Assembly: GCF_018881795.1 (NCBI RefSeq)
Contig: NZ_JACVPQ010000001.1
Span: 510,718-574,717 of the forward strand
DNA from: Polynucleobacter sp. MWH-Jannik1A5
Lineage (GTDB): Bacteria; Pseudomonadota; Gammaproteobacteria; Burkholderiales; Burkholderiaceae
DNA: 64,000 nucleotides
Direction of reading: 5' to 3'
Under the pieces are notes generated by a model. That model made no database searches, was not told where the DNA came from, and saw nothing but the letters and a program-made list of their open reading frames with translations. This document shows, piece by piece, positions 29,110-37,326 of this stretch. A program made the position numbers and the translations under genes. Every line of letters starts with the position of its first letter. The stretch's first letter is position 1.

Positions 29110-29655
29110 ATGAATCGCCGTGGCGCATTAATTTGCTTATGTGGCATTGGCTTAGCTGGCCTCACACGAGGCGCACTAGCAAAGGCCGATCTTTCTTCAA
29201 TTCCAATGAGGAGTCATGAAGTTGCAATGCGTGCCGCGATCGCTATGGCAGCACAAAATCAAGCCTACCCATTTGGGGCCGTCATTACTGATGCGAAGAC
29301 TGGCGCGATACTTGCTAAAGGCGTTAATCAAACTTTTGACAATCCACTGCTCCACGGTGAAATATCTTGCATCAATAATTACATCGCTCAGAACGGTAAT
29401 AAAAATTGGGCGGATATAGTTTTATATACAACCGGAGAGCCTTGCCCTATGTGCATGAGCGCCCTTATCTGGGCAGGTATTGGTGGCGTTGCCTACGGAA
29501 GCTCAGCTGCCACAATTAAAAAATCAGGCATTGATATTTTTACCTTTAGTGCTAAAGACATCAATCAAGGAAACGGCTTTAGCCGGACGCAATTACTGGG
29601 CGGCATTCTTGAGCCAGAATGTAATGCATTATTTCTTAACCGAAAACGGTCTTAA
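29110..29655 (+). CDS. Nucleoside/nucleobase deaminase with twin-arginine-like signal peptide
   Basis: A 181-residue protein of the cytidine/deoxycytidylate deaminase superfamily. Zinc ligands are in HGEISCINNY (His-x-Glu) and PCPMCMSALIW (Cys-x-x-Cys), arranged as in guanine deaminase/TadA relatives. ATG 29110 gives an N-terminus MNRRGALICLCGIGLAGL followed by an Ala-x-Ala-like cleavage region (GALAKADL). That looks like a Tat signal peptide and suggests export, which is unusual for this family. A longer start at 29044 lies inside dut in another frame and is unlikely. It is distinct from the tRNA deaminase TadA, which has no signal. Substrate is unknown. A terminator follows. Confidence 0.8.
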   Translation: MNRRGALICLCGIGLAGLTRGALAKADLSSIPMRSHEVAMRAAIAMAAQNQAYPFGAVITDAKTGAILAKGVNQTFDNPLLHGEISCINNYIAQNGNKNWADIVLYTTGEPCPMCMSALIWAGIGGVAYGSSAATIKKSGIDIFTFSAKDINQGNGFSRTQLLGGILEPECNALFLNRKRS

Positions 29656-29672
29656 GTAAATTAATCAATAAG

Positions 29673-29699
29673 AAAGCCACCCGTAGGTGGCTTTTCTTT
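29673..29699. terminator. Bidirectional terminator between the deaminase gene and the 77-residue ORF
   Basis: AAAGCCACC (29673-29681), a 4-base loop, GGTGGCTTT (29686-29694), then a T-rich tail. It is usable from both converging sides. Confidence 0.86.
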
Positions 29700-29713
29700 T
29701 AAGCATCAATTGC

Positions 29714-29947
29714 TTACTTGCGAATATGCGCTTTACGAGCTGCATCTTGCGACATGCCTGCACCAGCGCCTTCACGAGATTCTTTTTCAGCAGTAATTTC
29801 TTTGCGGCGCTCTTTGCATGAGCCTGCAATTTCTTGCAGTGCTTTGCGAGCACGTGCAGCAGAAGCTTTAATGCCTTTACCTTGAAACTTTTCATTTTCA
29901 GCTTTATAAGTTTCAAAAGCTTCTAGTAATTTATCGTGATGAGACAT
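29714..29947 (-). CDS. Small basic helical protein of unknown function (77 aa)
   Basis: A 77-residue protein rich in Ala, Lys, Glu and Arg. The middle reads KGIKASAARARKALQEIAGS and the rest is charged and probably helical or coiled-coil, with one cysteine. There is no signal or membrane segment. I recall similar short proteins in other Burkholderiales, sometimes grouped with histone-H1-like basic proteins, but I cannot confirm this. The start is well supported: AAGGA lies 4 bases before ATG 29947, and a terminator follows the stop. It lies 39 bases downstream of clpA on the same strand, so it may be read through from clpSA. An overlapping Lys-rich frame on the same strand (29665-29916) is a shadow. 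Confidence 0.75.
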   Translation of the reverse strand: MSHHDKLLEAFETYKAENEKFQGKGIKASAARARKALQEIAGSCKERRKEITAEKESREGAGAGMSQDAARKAHIRK

Positions 29948-29986
29948 ATTTTCCTTTTTTGGTTTTGTATTTATTAAATTGGTTAA

Positions 29987-32293
29987 TTAAATTTCTTCAG
30001 CCGGTGCTACATCAGCTTTAGTGCGCTTTCCTGGTAATACTGGTGCATCAAAGTTCAGCAGAACCTTGCCATCAGAATCAATATCTACATCCACATGCCC
30101 GCCTTGAGCCAACTTGCCAAAGAGCAATTCATCGGCAAGCGCTTTACGCACAGTATCCTGAATAATGCGCTGCATTGGGCGAGCACCCATTAACGGATCG
30201 AAGCCATGCTTAGCCAAATGTGCACGCAACGCTGGGCTGAAAGTCGCGTCCACCTTCTTCTCATGCAGCTGCTCTTCAAGCTGCATTAAGAACTTATCGA
30301 CCACGCGCATGATGATGGACTCATCCAACGCTTTGAAAGAAACGATGGCATCCAAACGATTGCGGAACTCCGGTGTAAAGAACTTCTTGATATCCGCCAT
30401 CTCGTCACCAGACTCACGGGCATTGGTAAAGCCGATGGTAGATTTCTGCATCGCCTCAGCACCAGCATTGGTAGTCATGATGATGATCACATTACGGAAG
30501 TCAGTCTTGCGACCATTGTTATCTGTCAGGGTTCCATGATCCATTACCTGCAAGAGAATATTAAAGATATCAGGATGAGCTTTTTCAATTTCATCAAGCA
30601 AGAGAACGCAATGAGGCTTCTTATTGACAGCCTCAGTTAGCAAGCCGCCTTGATCAAAGCCAACATAACCTGGGGGCGCACCAATCAAGCGACTTACTGC
30701 ATGGCGCTCCATATACTCAGACATATCAAAGCGCAGCAGCTCAATACCAAGGATGTAAGCGAGCTGTTTAGCCACCTCGGTCTTACCAACCCCAGTAGGG
30801 CCAGAGAACAAAAATGATCCAATTGGGCGGTCGATCTTTCCAAGACCTGCGCGCGTCATCTTAATGGCGCTAGCTAAGGCCTCGATTGCAGGGTCTTGAC
30901 CAAACACTACGCTCTTAATGTCGCGATCCAATGTCTGCAGCTTGCTGCGGTCATCCACAGTAACTGACTGTGGCGGTATGCGCGCAATCTTCGCTACGAT
31001 CTCTTCAATCTCCGGACGACCAATCGTTTTCTTCTGCTTGGACTTTGGCAAGATACGCTGCGCTGCTCCGGCTTCATCGATGACATCAATCGCTTTGTCC
31101 GGCAAATGCCGATCATTGATGTAGCGAGCGGAAAGCTCTGCAGCAGCAACCAAAGCGCCAGCAGCATACTTCACGCTGTGATGCTCTTCAAATCGCGACT
31201 TCAACCCGCGCAGAATTTGTACAGTTTGATCTACGGTTGGCTCTACTACATCCACCTTTTGGAAGCGACGTGAAAGGGCAGCATCTTTTTCAAAAATACC
31301 GCGGTACTCAGTAAAGGTGGTTGCGCCGATACATTTGAGCTGGCCATTAGACAGTGCAGGCTTTAATAAATTACTTGCATCCAGAGTTCCACCAGATGCC
31401 GCGCCTGCGCCGATCAGCGTATGAATCTCATCGATAAACAAAATACCGTGGGCATGATCTTTAAGAGACTTGAGAACGCTCTTCAATCGCTGCTCAAAAT
31501 CACCACGGTATTTAGTGCCCGCTAAAAGCGCGCCCATATCTAAGGAGTAAACCGTTGCATCGGCCAAAATATCAGGGACATCACCCTTCACAATTCTCCA
31601 AGCCAATCCCTCAGCAATCGCTGTTTTGCCTACACCGGCCTCACCAACCAACAATGGGTTGTTCTTACGGCGACGGCATAAAACTTGAATGACACGCTCT
31701 ACCTCGCTCTCGCGCCCAATTAATGGGTCAATCTTGCCTTGACGAGCCATCACGTTGAGATTCTGCGTGTACTGTTCCAGGGGGCTTTCTTTACCAGAGG
31801 AACCGGCATCCTCAGTCTCCTGAGAAGGCTCAACCGGTTTTACATGCTCAGATTGATCCTTACGCACGCCATGACTAATGAAGTTCACTACGTCTAATCG
31901 CGTGACACCTTGCTGTTGCAAGAAATACACCGCGTGCGAATCTTTTTCACCAAAGATGGCAACTAATACATTTGCACCAGTCACTTCTTTCTTGCCATTG
32001 GACGTGGACTGCACATGCATGATGGCACGCTGAATAACACGCTGAAAACCTAATGTAGGTTGCGTATCCACCTCATCATTGCCGGGCACGACAGGCGTGT
32101 TGTCATTGATAAAGTTTTTGAGTTGCGCGCGTAGCTCTGCAATATTGACCGCACAAGCCTTTAAAACCTCAACAGCAGTGGCGTTATCTAATAAGGCCGC
32201 CAGCAAATGCTCGACCGTAATGAACTCATGTCGCGATGCCCTTGCGTCAACAAACGCCATGTGCAAACTCACTTCTAATTCTTGGGCAATCAT
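29987..32293 (-). CDS. clpA: ATP-dependent Clp protease ATP-binding subunit ClpA
   Basis: A 768-residue two-ring AAA+ unfoldase that feeds substrates to ClpP. The N-terminal domain ([14 protein letters not shown] on) binds ClpS. D1 has Walker [16 protein letters not shown] near residue 210, and D2 has [15 protein letters not shown] near residue 490. ATG 32293 was chosen: it overlaps the clpS stop (ATGA) and has GGAGGA 3-4 bases upstream, inside the clpS end. The six-residue longer version has no support. The C-terminus is an acidic/basic tail ending AEEI. Confidence 0.97.
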   Translation of the reverse strand: MIAQELEVSLHMAFVDARASRHEFITVEHLLAALLDNATAVEVLKACAVNIAELRAQLKNFINDNTPVVPGNDEVDTQPTLGFQRVIQRAIMHVQSTSNGKKEVTGANVLVAIFGEKDSHAVYFLQQQGVTRLDVVNFISHGVRKDQSEHVKPVEPSQETEDAGSSGKESPLEQYTQNLNVMARQGKIDPLIGRESEVERVIQVLCRRRKNNPLLVGEAGVGKTAIAEGLAWRIVKGDVPDILADATVYSLDMGALLAGTKYRGDFEQRLKSVLKSLKDHAHGILFIDEIHTLIGAGAASGGTLDASNLLKPALSNGQLKCIGATTFTEYRGIFEKDAALSRRFQKVDVVEPTVDQTVQILRGLKSRFEEHHSVKYAAGALVAAAELSARYINDRHLPDKAIDVIDEAGAAQRILPKSKQKKTIGRPEIEEIVAKIARIPPQSVTVDDRSKLQTLDRDIKSVVFGQDPAIEALASAIKMTRAGLGKIDRPIGSFLFSGPTGVGKTEVAKQLAYILGIELLRFDMSEYMERHAVSRLIGAPPGYVGFDQGGLLTEAVNKKPHCVLLLDEIEKAHPDIFNILLQVMDHGTLTDNNGRKTDFRNVIIIMTTNAGAEAMQKSTIGFTNARESGDEMADIKKFFTPEFRNRLDAIVSFKALDESIIMRVVDKFLMQLEEQLHEKKVDATFSPALRAHLAKHGFDPLMGARPMQRIIQDTVRKALADELLFGKLAQGGHVDVDIDSDGKVLLNFDAPVLPGKRTKADVAPAEEI

Positions 32294-32637
32294 GCTTCCT
32301 CCATAGTGCACTGTAGTGGGTGACCCGCTTCACGGGAGAGTTCAATTACTTGATGCACTTTCGTGGCAGCGACATCGCGGGTAAATACTCCGCAAACGCC
32401 CTTGCCTACTAAATGCACTTGCAACATGATGCGTGTAGCTGTTTCATGATCTTTATTAAAATACTCCTGAATCACCATCACCACAAATTCCATTGGCGTG
32501 TAATCGTCATTCAATAGTAAAACTTTATACATTGAAGGCGCTTTAACTTGCTCGACCTGCTTTTCGAGAAGAATAGTGTCTTCAATATATGGATTACTGG
32601 GGTTACCAGTAGTGGGATTTTTTGGTGCGCGACTCAT
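32290..32637 (-). CDS. clpS: ATP-dependent Clp protease adaptor ClpS
   Basis: A 115-residue N-end-rule adaptor that delivers substrates to ClpA. The core [20 protein letters not shown] holds the conserved NDDYTPM degron-pocket motif, and [16 protein letters not shown] follows. ATG 32637 gives a normal flexible N-terminus. A longer GTG start at 32655 would overlap the -10 box. TAGAAT (32650-32645) ends 7 bases before this ATG and there is no Shine-Dalgarno sequence, so clpS may be translated from a leaderless mRNA. clpA overlaps by 4 bases. Confidence 0.95.
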   Translation of the reverse strand: MSRAPKNPTTGNPSNPYIEDTILLEKQVEQVKAPSMYKVLLLNDDYTPMEFVVMVIQEYFNKDHETATRIMLQVHLVGKGVCGVFTRDVAATKVHQVIELSREAGHPLQCTMEEA

Positions 32638-32650
32638 GAGAAACATTCTA
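32638..32650 (-). promoter_or_regulatory. Candidate -10 box placed directly before clpS
   Basis: TAGAAT at 32650-32645 on the minus strand, then 7 bases to ATG 32637. The -35 is weak. It is part of the leaderless-like set. Confidence 0.48.
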
Positions 32651-32783
32651 AACACAGATATTGAAACTTTAATTTCCTAGGGTCTTGTTGCGAAAACCAC
32701 GCAAAAACCCCTCTTAAACCCATATTGGGGCATTTTTCGATAAAAAAAGGGGTATTAACTGGGGGGTATGGGCATATAACTCC

Positions 32784-32812
32784 TTGACACCCCTCCAAAA
32801 AGGGCAAACAAT
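32784..32812 (+). promoter_or_regulatory. Sigma-70 promoter of the cold-shock gene, with long leader
   Basis: TTGACA (32784-32789), exactly 17 bases, AACAAT (32807-32812). Transcription would begin near 32819, leaving a leader of about 100 bases before ATG 32923. A long 5' leader is a known feature of cspA-type mRNAs. The 285-base gap between clpS and this gene holds no gene. It does contain several G or C runs (32727-32730, 32749-32752, 32761-32766) and an imperfect hairpin near 32703-32737. Confidence 0.75.
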
Positions 32813-32922
32813 CAGGGGGTAGGCTTCAAGAGAGGTTCTATTTAGGCGTGTTGTGGATTGAGACTGATTAAAAAGTATTTACCCTCATCACGGTTGTTTT
32901 AAGTTTATGTAATGGAGTTCGC

Positions 32923-33126
32923 ATGGCGACCGGAATTGTTAAGTGGTTCAATGATGCAAAAGGTTTTGGCTTTATCAAACCTGATGATGGTGAAGAAGAG
33001 TTGTTCGCGCATTTCAGCGCAATTACTATGCCTGGGTTCAAAACCCTTAAGGAAAACCAAAAGGTAACGTTTGACATTACCCAAGGCCCTAAAGGCAAGC
33101 AAGCTACCAATATCCAAGCGGCTTAA
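32923..33126 (+). CDS. Cold-shock domain protein (CspA family)
   Basis: A 67-residue nucleic-acid-binding protein. [15 protein letters not shown] carries RNP1 (KGFGFI), and ELFAHFSAI the RNP2-like stretch, where most CspA proteins have VFVHFSAI. It should be an RNA chaperone. GGAG at 32911-32915 is the ribosome site. Overlapping reverse-strand frames (32868-33117) are shadows. Whether it is cold-induced or constitutive cannot be read from sequence, though the long leader favours post-transcriptional control. Confidence 0.96.
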   Translation: MATGIVKWFNDAKGFGFIKPDDGEEELFAHFSAITMPGFKTLKENQKVTFDITQGPKGKQATNIQAA

Positions 33127-33145
33127 TAGTCCTTAGATCATTATT

Positions 33146-33177
33146 AAAAACCCAGGATTCGTTCCTGGGTTTTTTTT
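33146..33177 (+). terminator. Terminator after the cold-shock gene
   Basis: CCCAGGA (33151-33157), loop TTCGT, TCCTGGG (33163-33169), then T8. A5 precedes the stem. Confidence 0.9.
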
Positions 33178-33197
33178 CGTCTGCAATTTGCCTCACT

Positions 33198-33210
33198 TAA
33201 AATGCACAAC
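33198..33210 (+). promoter_or_regulatory. Candidate -10 box directly before the DUF192 gene
   Basis: TAAAAT at 33198-33203 overlaps an in-frame ATG at 33202 and lies 7 bases before ATG 33211. It supports 33211 as the real start on a leaderless mRNA. The -35 is not clear. Confidence 0.5.
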
Positions 33211-33663
33211 ATGCCTATTCCAAAAAACAATTTCATCAAACTATTTACCGCGCTCATTTTCTTTTGTTCTAGCTTTGCGTTAGCTCAAGTCAACACAGGC
33301 CTGCCCACTATTGAACTCAAGGCTGGCATATACCGCATTCAGGCTGAGTTAGCCGATACTCCTAAGACAAGAGAAGTGGGGCTAATGAACCGCACTAGCA
33401 TGCCAACCAATTCTGGAATGCTGTTTGTGTTTGAACAAAAAGCAGGTCATTGTTTCTGGATGAACAACACCAAGATCCCACTATCTATTGCATTCATTGC
33501 GGATGATGGAAAGATTGTGAACATTGAAGAGATGCAAGCAGAGACAACCAATAACCACTGCCCTAAAGTAGCAGTGCGTTTCGCATTAGAAATGAATAAA
33601 CAGTGGTTCTCAGAAAGAGTGATTGTGCCGGGAACGATAGTGACTGGCTTGCCGAAGAGGTAA
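33211..33663 (+). CDS. DUF192 family secreted protein
   Basis: About 150 residues. A signal peptide (basic MPIPKNNFIK, then LFTALIFFCSSFALAQ) predicts export to the periplasm. The mature part holds the DUF192 pattern REVGLMNRTSMPTNSGMLFVF and CFWMNNTKIPLSIAFI. The function of this family is unknown in most bacteria. I prefer ATG 33211 over 33202 because the latter falls inside the -10 box. It stands alone between two terminators. Confidence 0.87.
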   Translation: MPIPKNNFIKLFTALIFFCSSFALAQVNTGLPTIELKAGIYRIQAELADTPKTREVGLMNRTSMPTNSGMLFVFEQKAGHCFWMNNTKIPLSIAFIADDGKIVNIEEMQAETTNNHCPKVAVRFALEMNKQWFSERVIVPGTIVTGLPKR

Positions 33664-33682
33664 AGGTAATAGTGGGTAATAA

Positions 33683-33712
33683 AAAACGCAGACCGAGGTC
33701 TGCGTTTTGTTT
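33683..33712. terminator. Terminator between the DUF192 gene and ppnP
   Basis: AAAACGCAGACC (33683-33694) pairs with GGTCTGCGTTTT (33697-33708-region). The T-rich tail is on the plus side and the A-rich side serves the minus strand. Confidence 0.85.
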
Positions 33713-33727
33713 TTCGGCAATGCTTAT

Positions 33728-34033
33728 TTATTCAAAGTGACAAACATAGTGCACAGGTTGCTCAGCACGAATAATGAAATAACCGCCTTTTTCCACTTCC
33801 CAACTTTGACCCGCCTTGAATTCTTGCTCCGGAGCGCCATTGATGCTGACAAAAGCGGTGCCATCAACCACTTCCATCACTTCTTTAGTGCTTAAGTCAA
33901 AACGCAAAGTGCTTGGCAATACAACGCCAACTGACTTACGCACACCATTTGGCAATGTCACGGTATGAGAAACACATTTACCATCGAAAAATACATTGGC
34001 TTTTTTGCCGACTGAAACTTGATCAAATTGCAT
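33728..34033 (-). CDS. ppnP: Pyrimidine/purine nucleoside phosphorylase PpnP-like protein
   Basis: A 101-residue single cupin-like domain matching the YaiE/DUF1255 family (now PpnP). It includes SVGVVLPSTLRFDLSTKEVMEV, a KAGQSW segment and a C-terminal PVHYVCHFE, comparable to SYLCRY in E. coli. Characterised members split nucleosides with phosphate to give free bases and (deoxy)ribose-1-phosphate. It lies downstream of argG with a 54-base gap on the same strand and has a terminator on its 3' side. Confidence 0.87.
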   Translation of the reverse strand: MQFDQVSVGKKANVFFDGKCVSHTVTLPNGVRKSVGVVLPSTLRFDLSTKEVMEVVDGTAFVSINGAPEQEFKAGQSWEVEKGGYFIIRAEQPVHYVCHFE

Positions 34034-34087
34034 GCTGATTCTTTCTATTCTGTTTAGCTCTAATCGTTTATTTGAATTTTCTTTTCG

Positions 34088-35320
34088 TTATTTCTTAGCG
34101 CGCTTGCGCTTTGCTGTTTCAGCAATACGCATACGCAAGGCATTTAGCTTGATAAAGCCGCCAGCATCCGCCTGGTTATATGCGCCGCCATCATCATCAA
34201 AAGTCGCAATATTTTGATCAAACAAGGTATTGGCTGAATCACGCGAGATCACAGATACAGAACCTTTGTAAAGTTTCAAGCGAACAACGCCATTGACAGC
34301 TTGTTGAGTATGGTCAATCAACGTTTGCAAAGCTAAGCGCTCTGGCGCCCACCACAAGCCGTTATAAATCAAGCTTGCATAGCGTGGCATCAAATCGTCC
34401 TTCAAGTGAGCTACCTCACGATCCAGGGTGATACTTTCAATACCACGATGGGCCTTGAGAAGAATGGTGCCACCAGGAGTTTCGTAGCAGCCACGACTCT
34501 TCATGCCAACAAAACGGTTTTCCACCAAATCCAGACGGCCAATGCCATGCATACCACCAATACGGTTTAATTCAGCGAGCAACTCGTGTGGCTTATAGGC
34601 TTTGCCATTAATTGCGACAGGATCACCTGCTTTAAATTCAATTTCAATAATTTCTGAGGCATCTGGCGCTTTCTCAGGAGAAACCGTCCAACGCCACATA
34701 GATTCTTCCGCTTCAGCATTCGGGTTTTCTAGATGACGGCCTTCATAGCTGATATGTAATAAGTTGGCATCCATAGAGTATGGTGAGCCGCCTTGCTTAT
34801 GCTTCATCTCAACTGGAATGCCATGCTTTTCAGCATAGGCCATTAACTTCTCGCGCGAGAGAAGATCCCATTCGCGCCAAGGAGCAATCACTTTAATTCC
34901 TGGCTCTAAGGCGTAGTAGCCCAACTCAAAACGTACTTGGTCATTACCTTTACCAGTAGCGCCGTGAGATACAGAATCAGCACCTGTTAAACGAGCGATT
35001 TCAATTTGACGTTTTGCGATCAATGGGCGGGCAATTGAAGTGCCTAATAAATATTCGCCTTCGTAAATCGTATTTGCACGGAACATTGGAAAAACAAAGT
35101 CGCGCACAAACTCTTCACGCAAGTCATCGATAAAAATATTTTCTGGCTTGATGCCGAATTGCAAAGCCTTGGCACGTGCCGGCTCCAGTTCTTCGCCCTG
35201 ACCCAAGTCAGCCGTAAAGGTAACAATCTCACAGCCGTAGGTATCTTGAAGCCATTTCAAAATCACGCTGGTATCTAGGCCACCGGAATACGCTAAGACT
35301 GCTTTTTTAATATCGGACAT
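34088..35320 (-). CDS. argG: Argininosuccinate synthase
   Basis: A 410-residue enzyme joining citrulline and aspartate with [18 protein letters not shown] near residues 9-23 is the N-type ATP pyrophosphatase loop, and [19 protein letters not shown] and [15 protein letters not shown] are conserved substrate regions. The C-terminus is basic ([11 protein letters not shown]). argF lies about 50-100 bases upstream on the same strand, so the two urea-cycle-type steps ornithine to citrulline to argininosuccinate are probably co-expressed. Confidence 0.97.
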   Translation of the reverse strand: MSDIKKAVLAYSGGLDTSVILKWLQDTYGCEIVTFTADLGQGEELEPARAKALQFGIKPENIFIDDLREEFVRDFVFPMFRANTIYEGEYLLGTSIARPLIAKRQIEIARLTGADSVSHGATGKGNDQVRFELGYYALEPGIKVIAPWREWDLLSREKLMAYAEKHGIPVEMKHKQGGSPYSMDANLLHISYEGRHLENPNAEAEESMWRWTVSPEKAPDASEIIEIEFKAGDPVAINGKAYKPHELLAELNRIGGMHGIGRLDLVENRFVGMKSRGCYETPGGTILLKAHRGIESITLDREVAHLKDDLMPRYASLIYNGLWWAPERLALQTLIDHTQQAVNGVVRLKLYKGSVSVISRDSANTLFDQNIATFDDDGGAYNQADAGGFIKLNALRMRIAETAKRKRAKK

Positions 35321-35420
35321 TTTTTATTCAATCAAAAATTAACTAAAACTTACTGAGACAACACCGAGACAAATTACTTCGTATTTTATTGCTTACGTTT
35401 TCTTACTTATGCTTTATTGC

Positions 35421-36368
35421 TTAATCCAAACGACCGCAGAGCAGATACTCCATCAATGCCTTTTGGACATGCAGACGATTTTCCGCCTCTTCCCACACAA
35501 TACTTTGCGGGCCGTCAATGACTCCAGCCGAAACCTCTTCGCCACGATGGGCTGGCAAGCAGTGCATAAATAAAGCATCTGGCTTAGCTAAAGACATTAA
35601 CTCCTCATCCACCATCCAGTCTTGGAAAGCATTCATGCGGGATGTGTTTTCATCTTCGTAACCCATGCTGGTCCAAACATCGGTAGAAACGAGATCGGCA
35701 TCTTTACAGGCATCTTTAGGATCAGCGCAAATTGTTAAATGCTTTGCTGCGTTCGGTGTCAAGCGCGCTGGATCCAACTGATAACCATCAGGTGCAGAGA
35801 AGCGCAATTGAAAATCCAAGCACTCAGCAGCCTGCAACCAGGTGTAGGCCATGTTGTTAGCATCGCCCACCCAAGCCACGGTTTTTCCTTGAATTGGCCC
35901 ACGCGCTTCAACAAAGGTAAAGATGTCAGCCAAAACTTGGCATGGATGAAATTCATTTGTGAGGCCGTTAATGACTGGAACGCGCGAATTCGAGGCAAAG
36001 CGCTCAATAATCTCCTGACCAAAGGTACGAATCATGATGATGTCAGTCATTCGTGAAATGACCTGTGCAGCGTCCTCTACAGGCTCGCCACGACCTAACT
36101 GAGTATCGCGGGTGTTCAGGTATACGGCATGCCCACCAAGCTGGTGAATACCCGCCTCAAAGGACAGGCGTGTACGGGTGGAATGCTTCTCAAAAATCAT
36201 CGCCAAGGTACGGTCATGCAGTGGGTGCCAAGTTTCATAACTTTTGAATTTAGCTTTGAGCCATGCGGAACGCTTGAGCAAATAGTCGTATTCCTCACGA
36301 GTGAGGTCAGAAAACTGCAGGTAGTGCTTTACCTGACCGGGCACTTGCGGCTTTGCCAAGGATGTCAT
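35421..36368 (-). CDS. argF: Ornithine carbamoyltransferase
   Basis: About 315 residues from ATG 36368. KHYLQFSDLTREEYDYLL begins the family fold. EKHSTRTRLSFE carries the carbamoyl-phosphate motif STRTR, FHPCQVLADI the HPCQ motif, and MHCLPAHRGEEV the ornithine-side HCLP motif. ATG 36368 (MTSLAKPQ) gives the family-typical N-terminus. ATG 36401 or a TTG at 36413 would add 11-15 residues without a clear ribosome site. argG follows 100 bases downstream. Confidence 0.95.
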   Translation of the reverse strand: MTSLAKPQVPGQVKHYLQFSDLTREEYDYLLKRSAWLKAKFKSYETWHPLHDRTLAMIFEKHSTRTRLSFEAGIHQLGGHAVYLNTRDTQLGRGEPVEDAAQVISRMTDIIMIRTFGQEIIERFASNSRVPVINGLTNEFHPCQVLADIFTFVEARGPIQGKTVAWVGDANNMAYTWLQAAECLDFQLRFSAPDGYQLDPARLTPNAAKHLTICADPKDACKDADLVSTDVWTSMGYEDENTSRMNAFQDWMVDEELMSLAKPDALFMHCLPAHRGEEVSAGVIDGPQSIVWEEAENRLHVQKALMEYLLCGRLD

Positions 36369-36520
36369 AGTTGAGCTTTCTACTAAAGTTTTGGCTTGCA
36401 TTTTTTTCTTCAAACATTCGGCTGCACGAAAATAGTTCCTAAAGTCATATTACGGCCAACTCAGGCTGTTAAGCTAGAGGGCTTAGTAATACTATTTTCT
36501 ACAACCATCATTACGCGAAC

Positions 36521-36835
36521 TTGAACCACAAAAAGCTTTTCATTCAAGGCATTACCACTTCTGGCAAACCATTTCGGCCCAGCGATTGGGCGGAGCGTCT
36601 GTGCGGGGTGATGGCTACTTTTCGCCCTCCCGGTGACTCCGGGGACCCTCGCTTCACTTATTCGCCCTACGTCAGACCAGTGCTTATTGCTAAAGTGAAA
36701 TGCGTTGTTATTGATACCAGACTGGGGGACCTAGATCCTAGAGCGCTAGACTTTGTCATGAACTTTGCCAAAGACAATAGCCTACCGATCGAAGAGGCAT
36801 GTGAATTCAACCCAGCAGCCCCGACCCAGCCTTAA
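36521..36835 (+). CDS. DUF3579 family protein
   Basis: A 104-residue protein containing the block FIQGITTSGKPFRPSDWAER and a later DFVMNFAKDNSLPIEEACEF, characteristic of the DUF3579 family seen mainly in betaproteobacteria. The function is unknown. There is no signal or membrane segment. The start is a TTG at 36521, the only early start in frame, without a clear Shine-Dalgarno sequence, so the start is uncertain. It is divergent from argF and convergent to rpsT, a position I recall as conserved in Burkholderiaceae. Confidence 0.82.
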   Translation: MNHKKLFIQGITTSGKPFRPSDWAERLCGVMATFRPPGDSGDPRFTYSPYVRPVLIAKVKCVVIDTRLGDLDPRALDFVMNFAKDNSLPIEEACEFNPAAPTQP

Positions 36836-36866
36836 AAACAAAAACCCGCTCTGATGAGGAGCGGGC
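36834..36866 (-). terminator. Terminator of rpsT
   Basis: On the minus strand GAGCGGG is formed by 36851-36845 and pairs with CCCGCTC (36865-36859), followed by a T-rich tract toward 36834. It also touches the 3' end of the DUF3579 gene. Confidence 0.84.
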
Positions 36867-36869
36867 TTA

Positions 36870-36888
36870 GGTCGAAACTACTTCGACC
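36870..36888. repeat. Perfect inverted repeat before the rpsT terminator
   Basis: GGTCGAA (36870-36876) and TTCGACC (36882-36888) with a 5-base loop. It lies in the rpsT 3' region next to the terminator and could stabilise or process the transcript. No T tract adjoins it. Confidence 0.7.
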
Positions 36889-36908
36889 AGCCTAAAACTA
36901 AAACTGTA

Positions 36909-37175
36909 TTACGCTGCCATCGCCTTGATGGCTGCAGACAAACGTGACTTCTGACGAGCAGCAGTATTTTTGTGAGCAATCTTTTTGTCAGCAATCTTGT
37001 CGATTGTTGATTGAGTTGCTGCGAATACTTTTGCAGCAGCCGCTTTATCACCAGTTTCAATCGCTTTACGAACTGCCTTAATGGAAGTGCGGAGTTTTGA
37101 ACGCAAACTGGAGTTATGTTCGTTTTGTTTTACTGCTTGGCGTGCACGCTTGCGCGCTTGTGCTGTATTGGCCAT
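36909..37175 (-). CDS. rpsT: 30S ribosomal protein S20
   Basis: An 88-residue basic helical protein beginning [20 protein letters not shown], the standard S20 pattern, and ending [12 protein letters not shown]. It binds 16S rRNA in the 30S body. GGCAAGG lies about 9 bases upstream of the ATG. It is a single-gene unit, divergent from murJ and closed by its own terminator. Confidence 0.98.
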   Translation of the reverse strand: MANTAQARKRARQAVKQNEHNSSLRSKLRTSIKAVRKAIETGDKAAAAKVFAATQSTIDKIADKKIAHKNTAARQKSRLSAAIKAMAA

Positions 37176-37314
37176 CTTTAAACCTTGCCTCTATAAATTG
37201 CAAAATGCGATTAGTTAAAAATCTTGCGGACTTGCCAGATTCATAAGCAAGCTCGCCAAAACCCAAGATTTTACCTTAAAGGGGCAAAAAAGCCCAGTCG
37301 ACCAATAAATAGGT

Positions 37315-37326
37315 GAAAATCGGCTC
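37315..37326 (+). promoter_or_regulatory. Candidate -10 box directly before murJ
   Basis: GAAAAT (37315-37320) followed by 6 bases and ATG 37327. The -35 is weak and there is no Shine-Dalgarno sequence. Confidence 0.4.

Noticed and set aside
29665-29916. Lys/Leu-rich 83-residue frame on the minus strand
   Set aside because: Overlaps the 77-residue gene in another frame, has no ribosome site, and runs through the terminator hairpin. It looks histone-like only because of the AAG/AAA-rich DNA.
32701-32772. G-quadruplex in the clpS-cold-shock gap
   Set aside because: Four G runs exist (32727-30, 32749-52, 32761-66, 32770-72) but the first loop is about 18 bases, too long for a confident call. 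It is mentioned only as a G-run region.
34088-36413. ArgR-type operator (ARG box) at argG/argF
   Set aside because: AT-rich leaders exist upstream of both genes but no convincing 18-base palindrome was found by eye.
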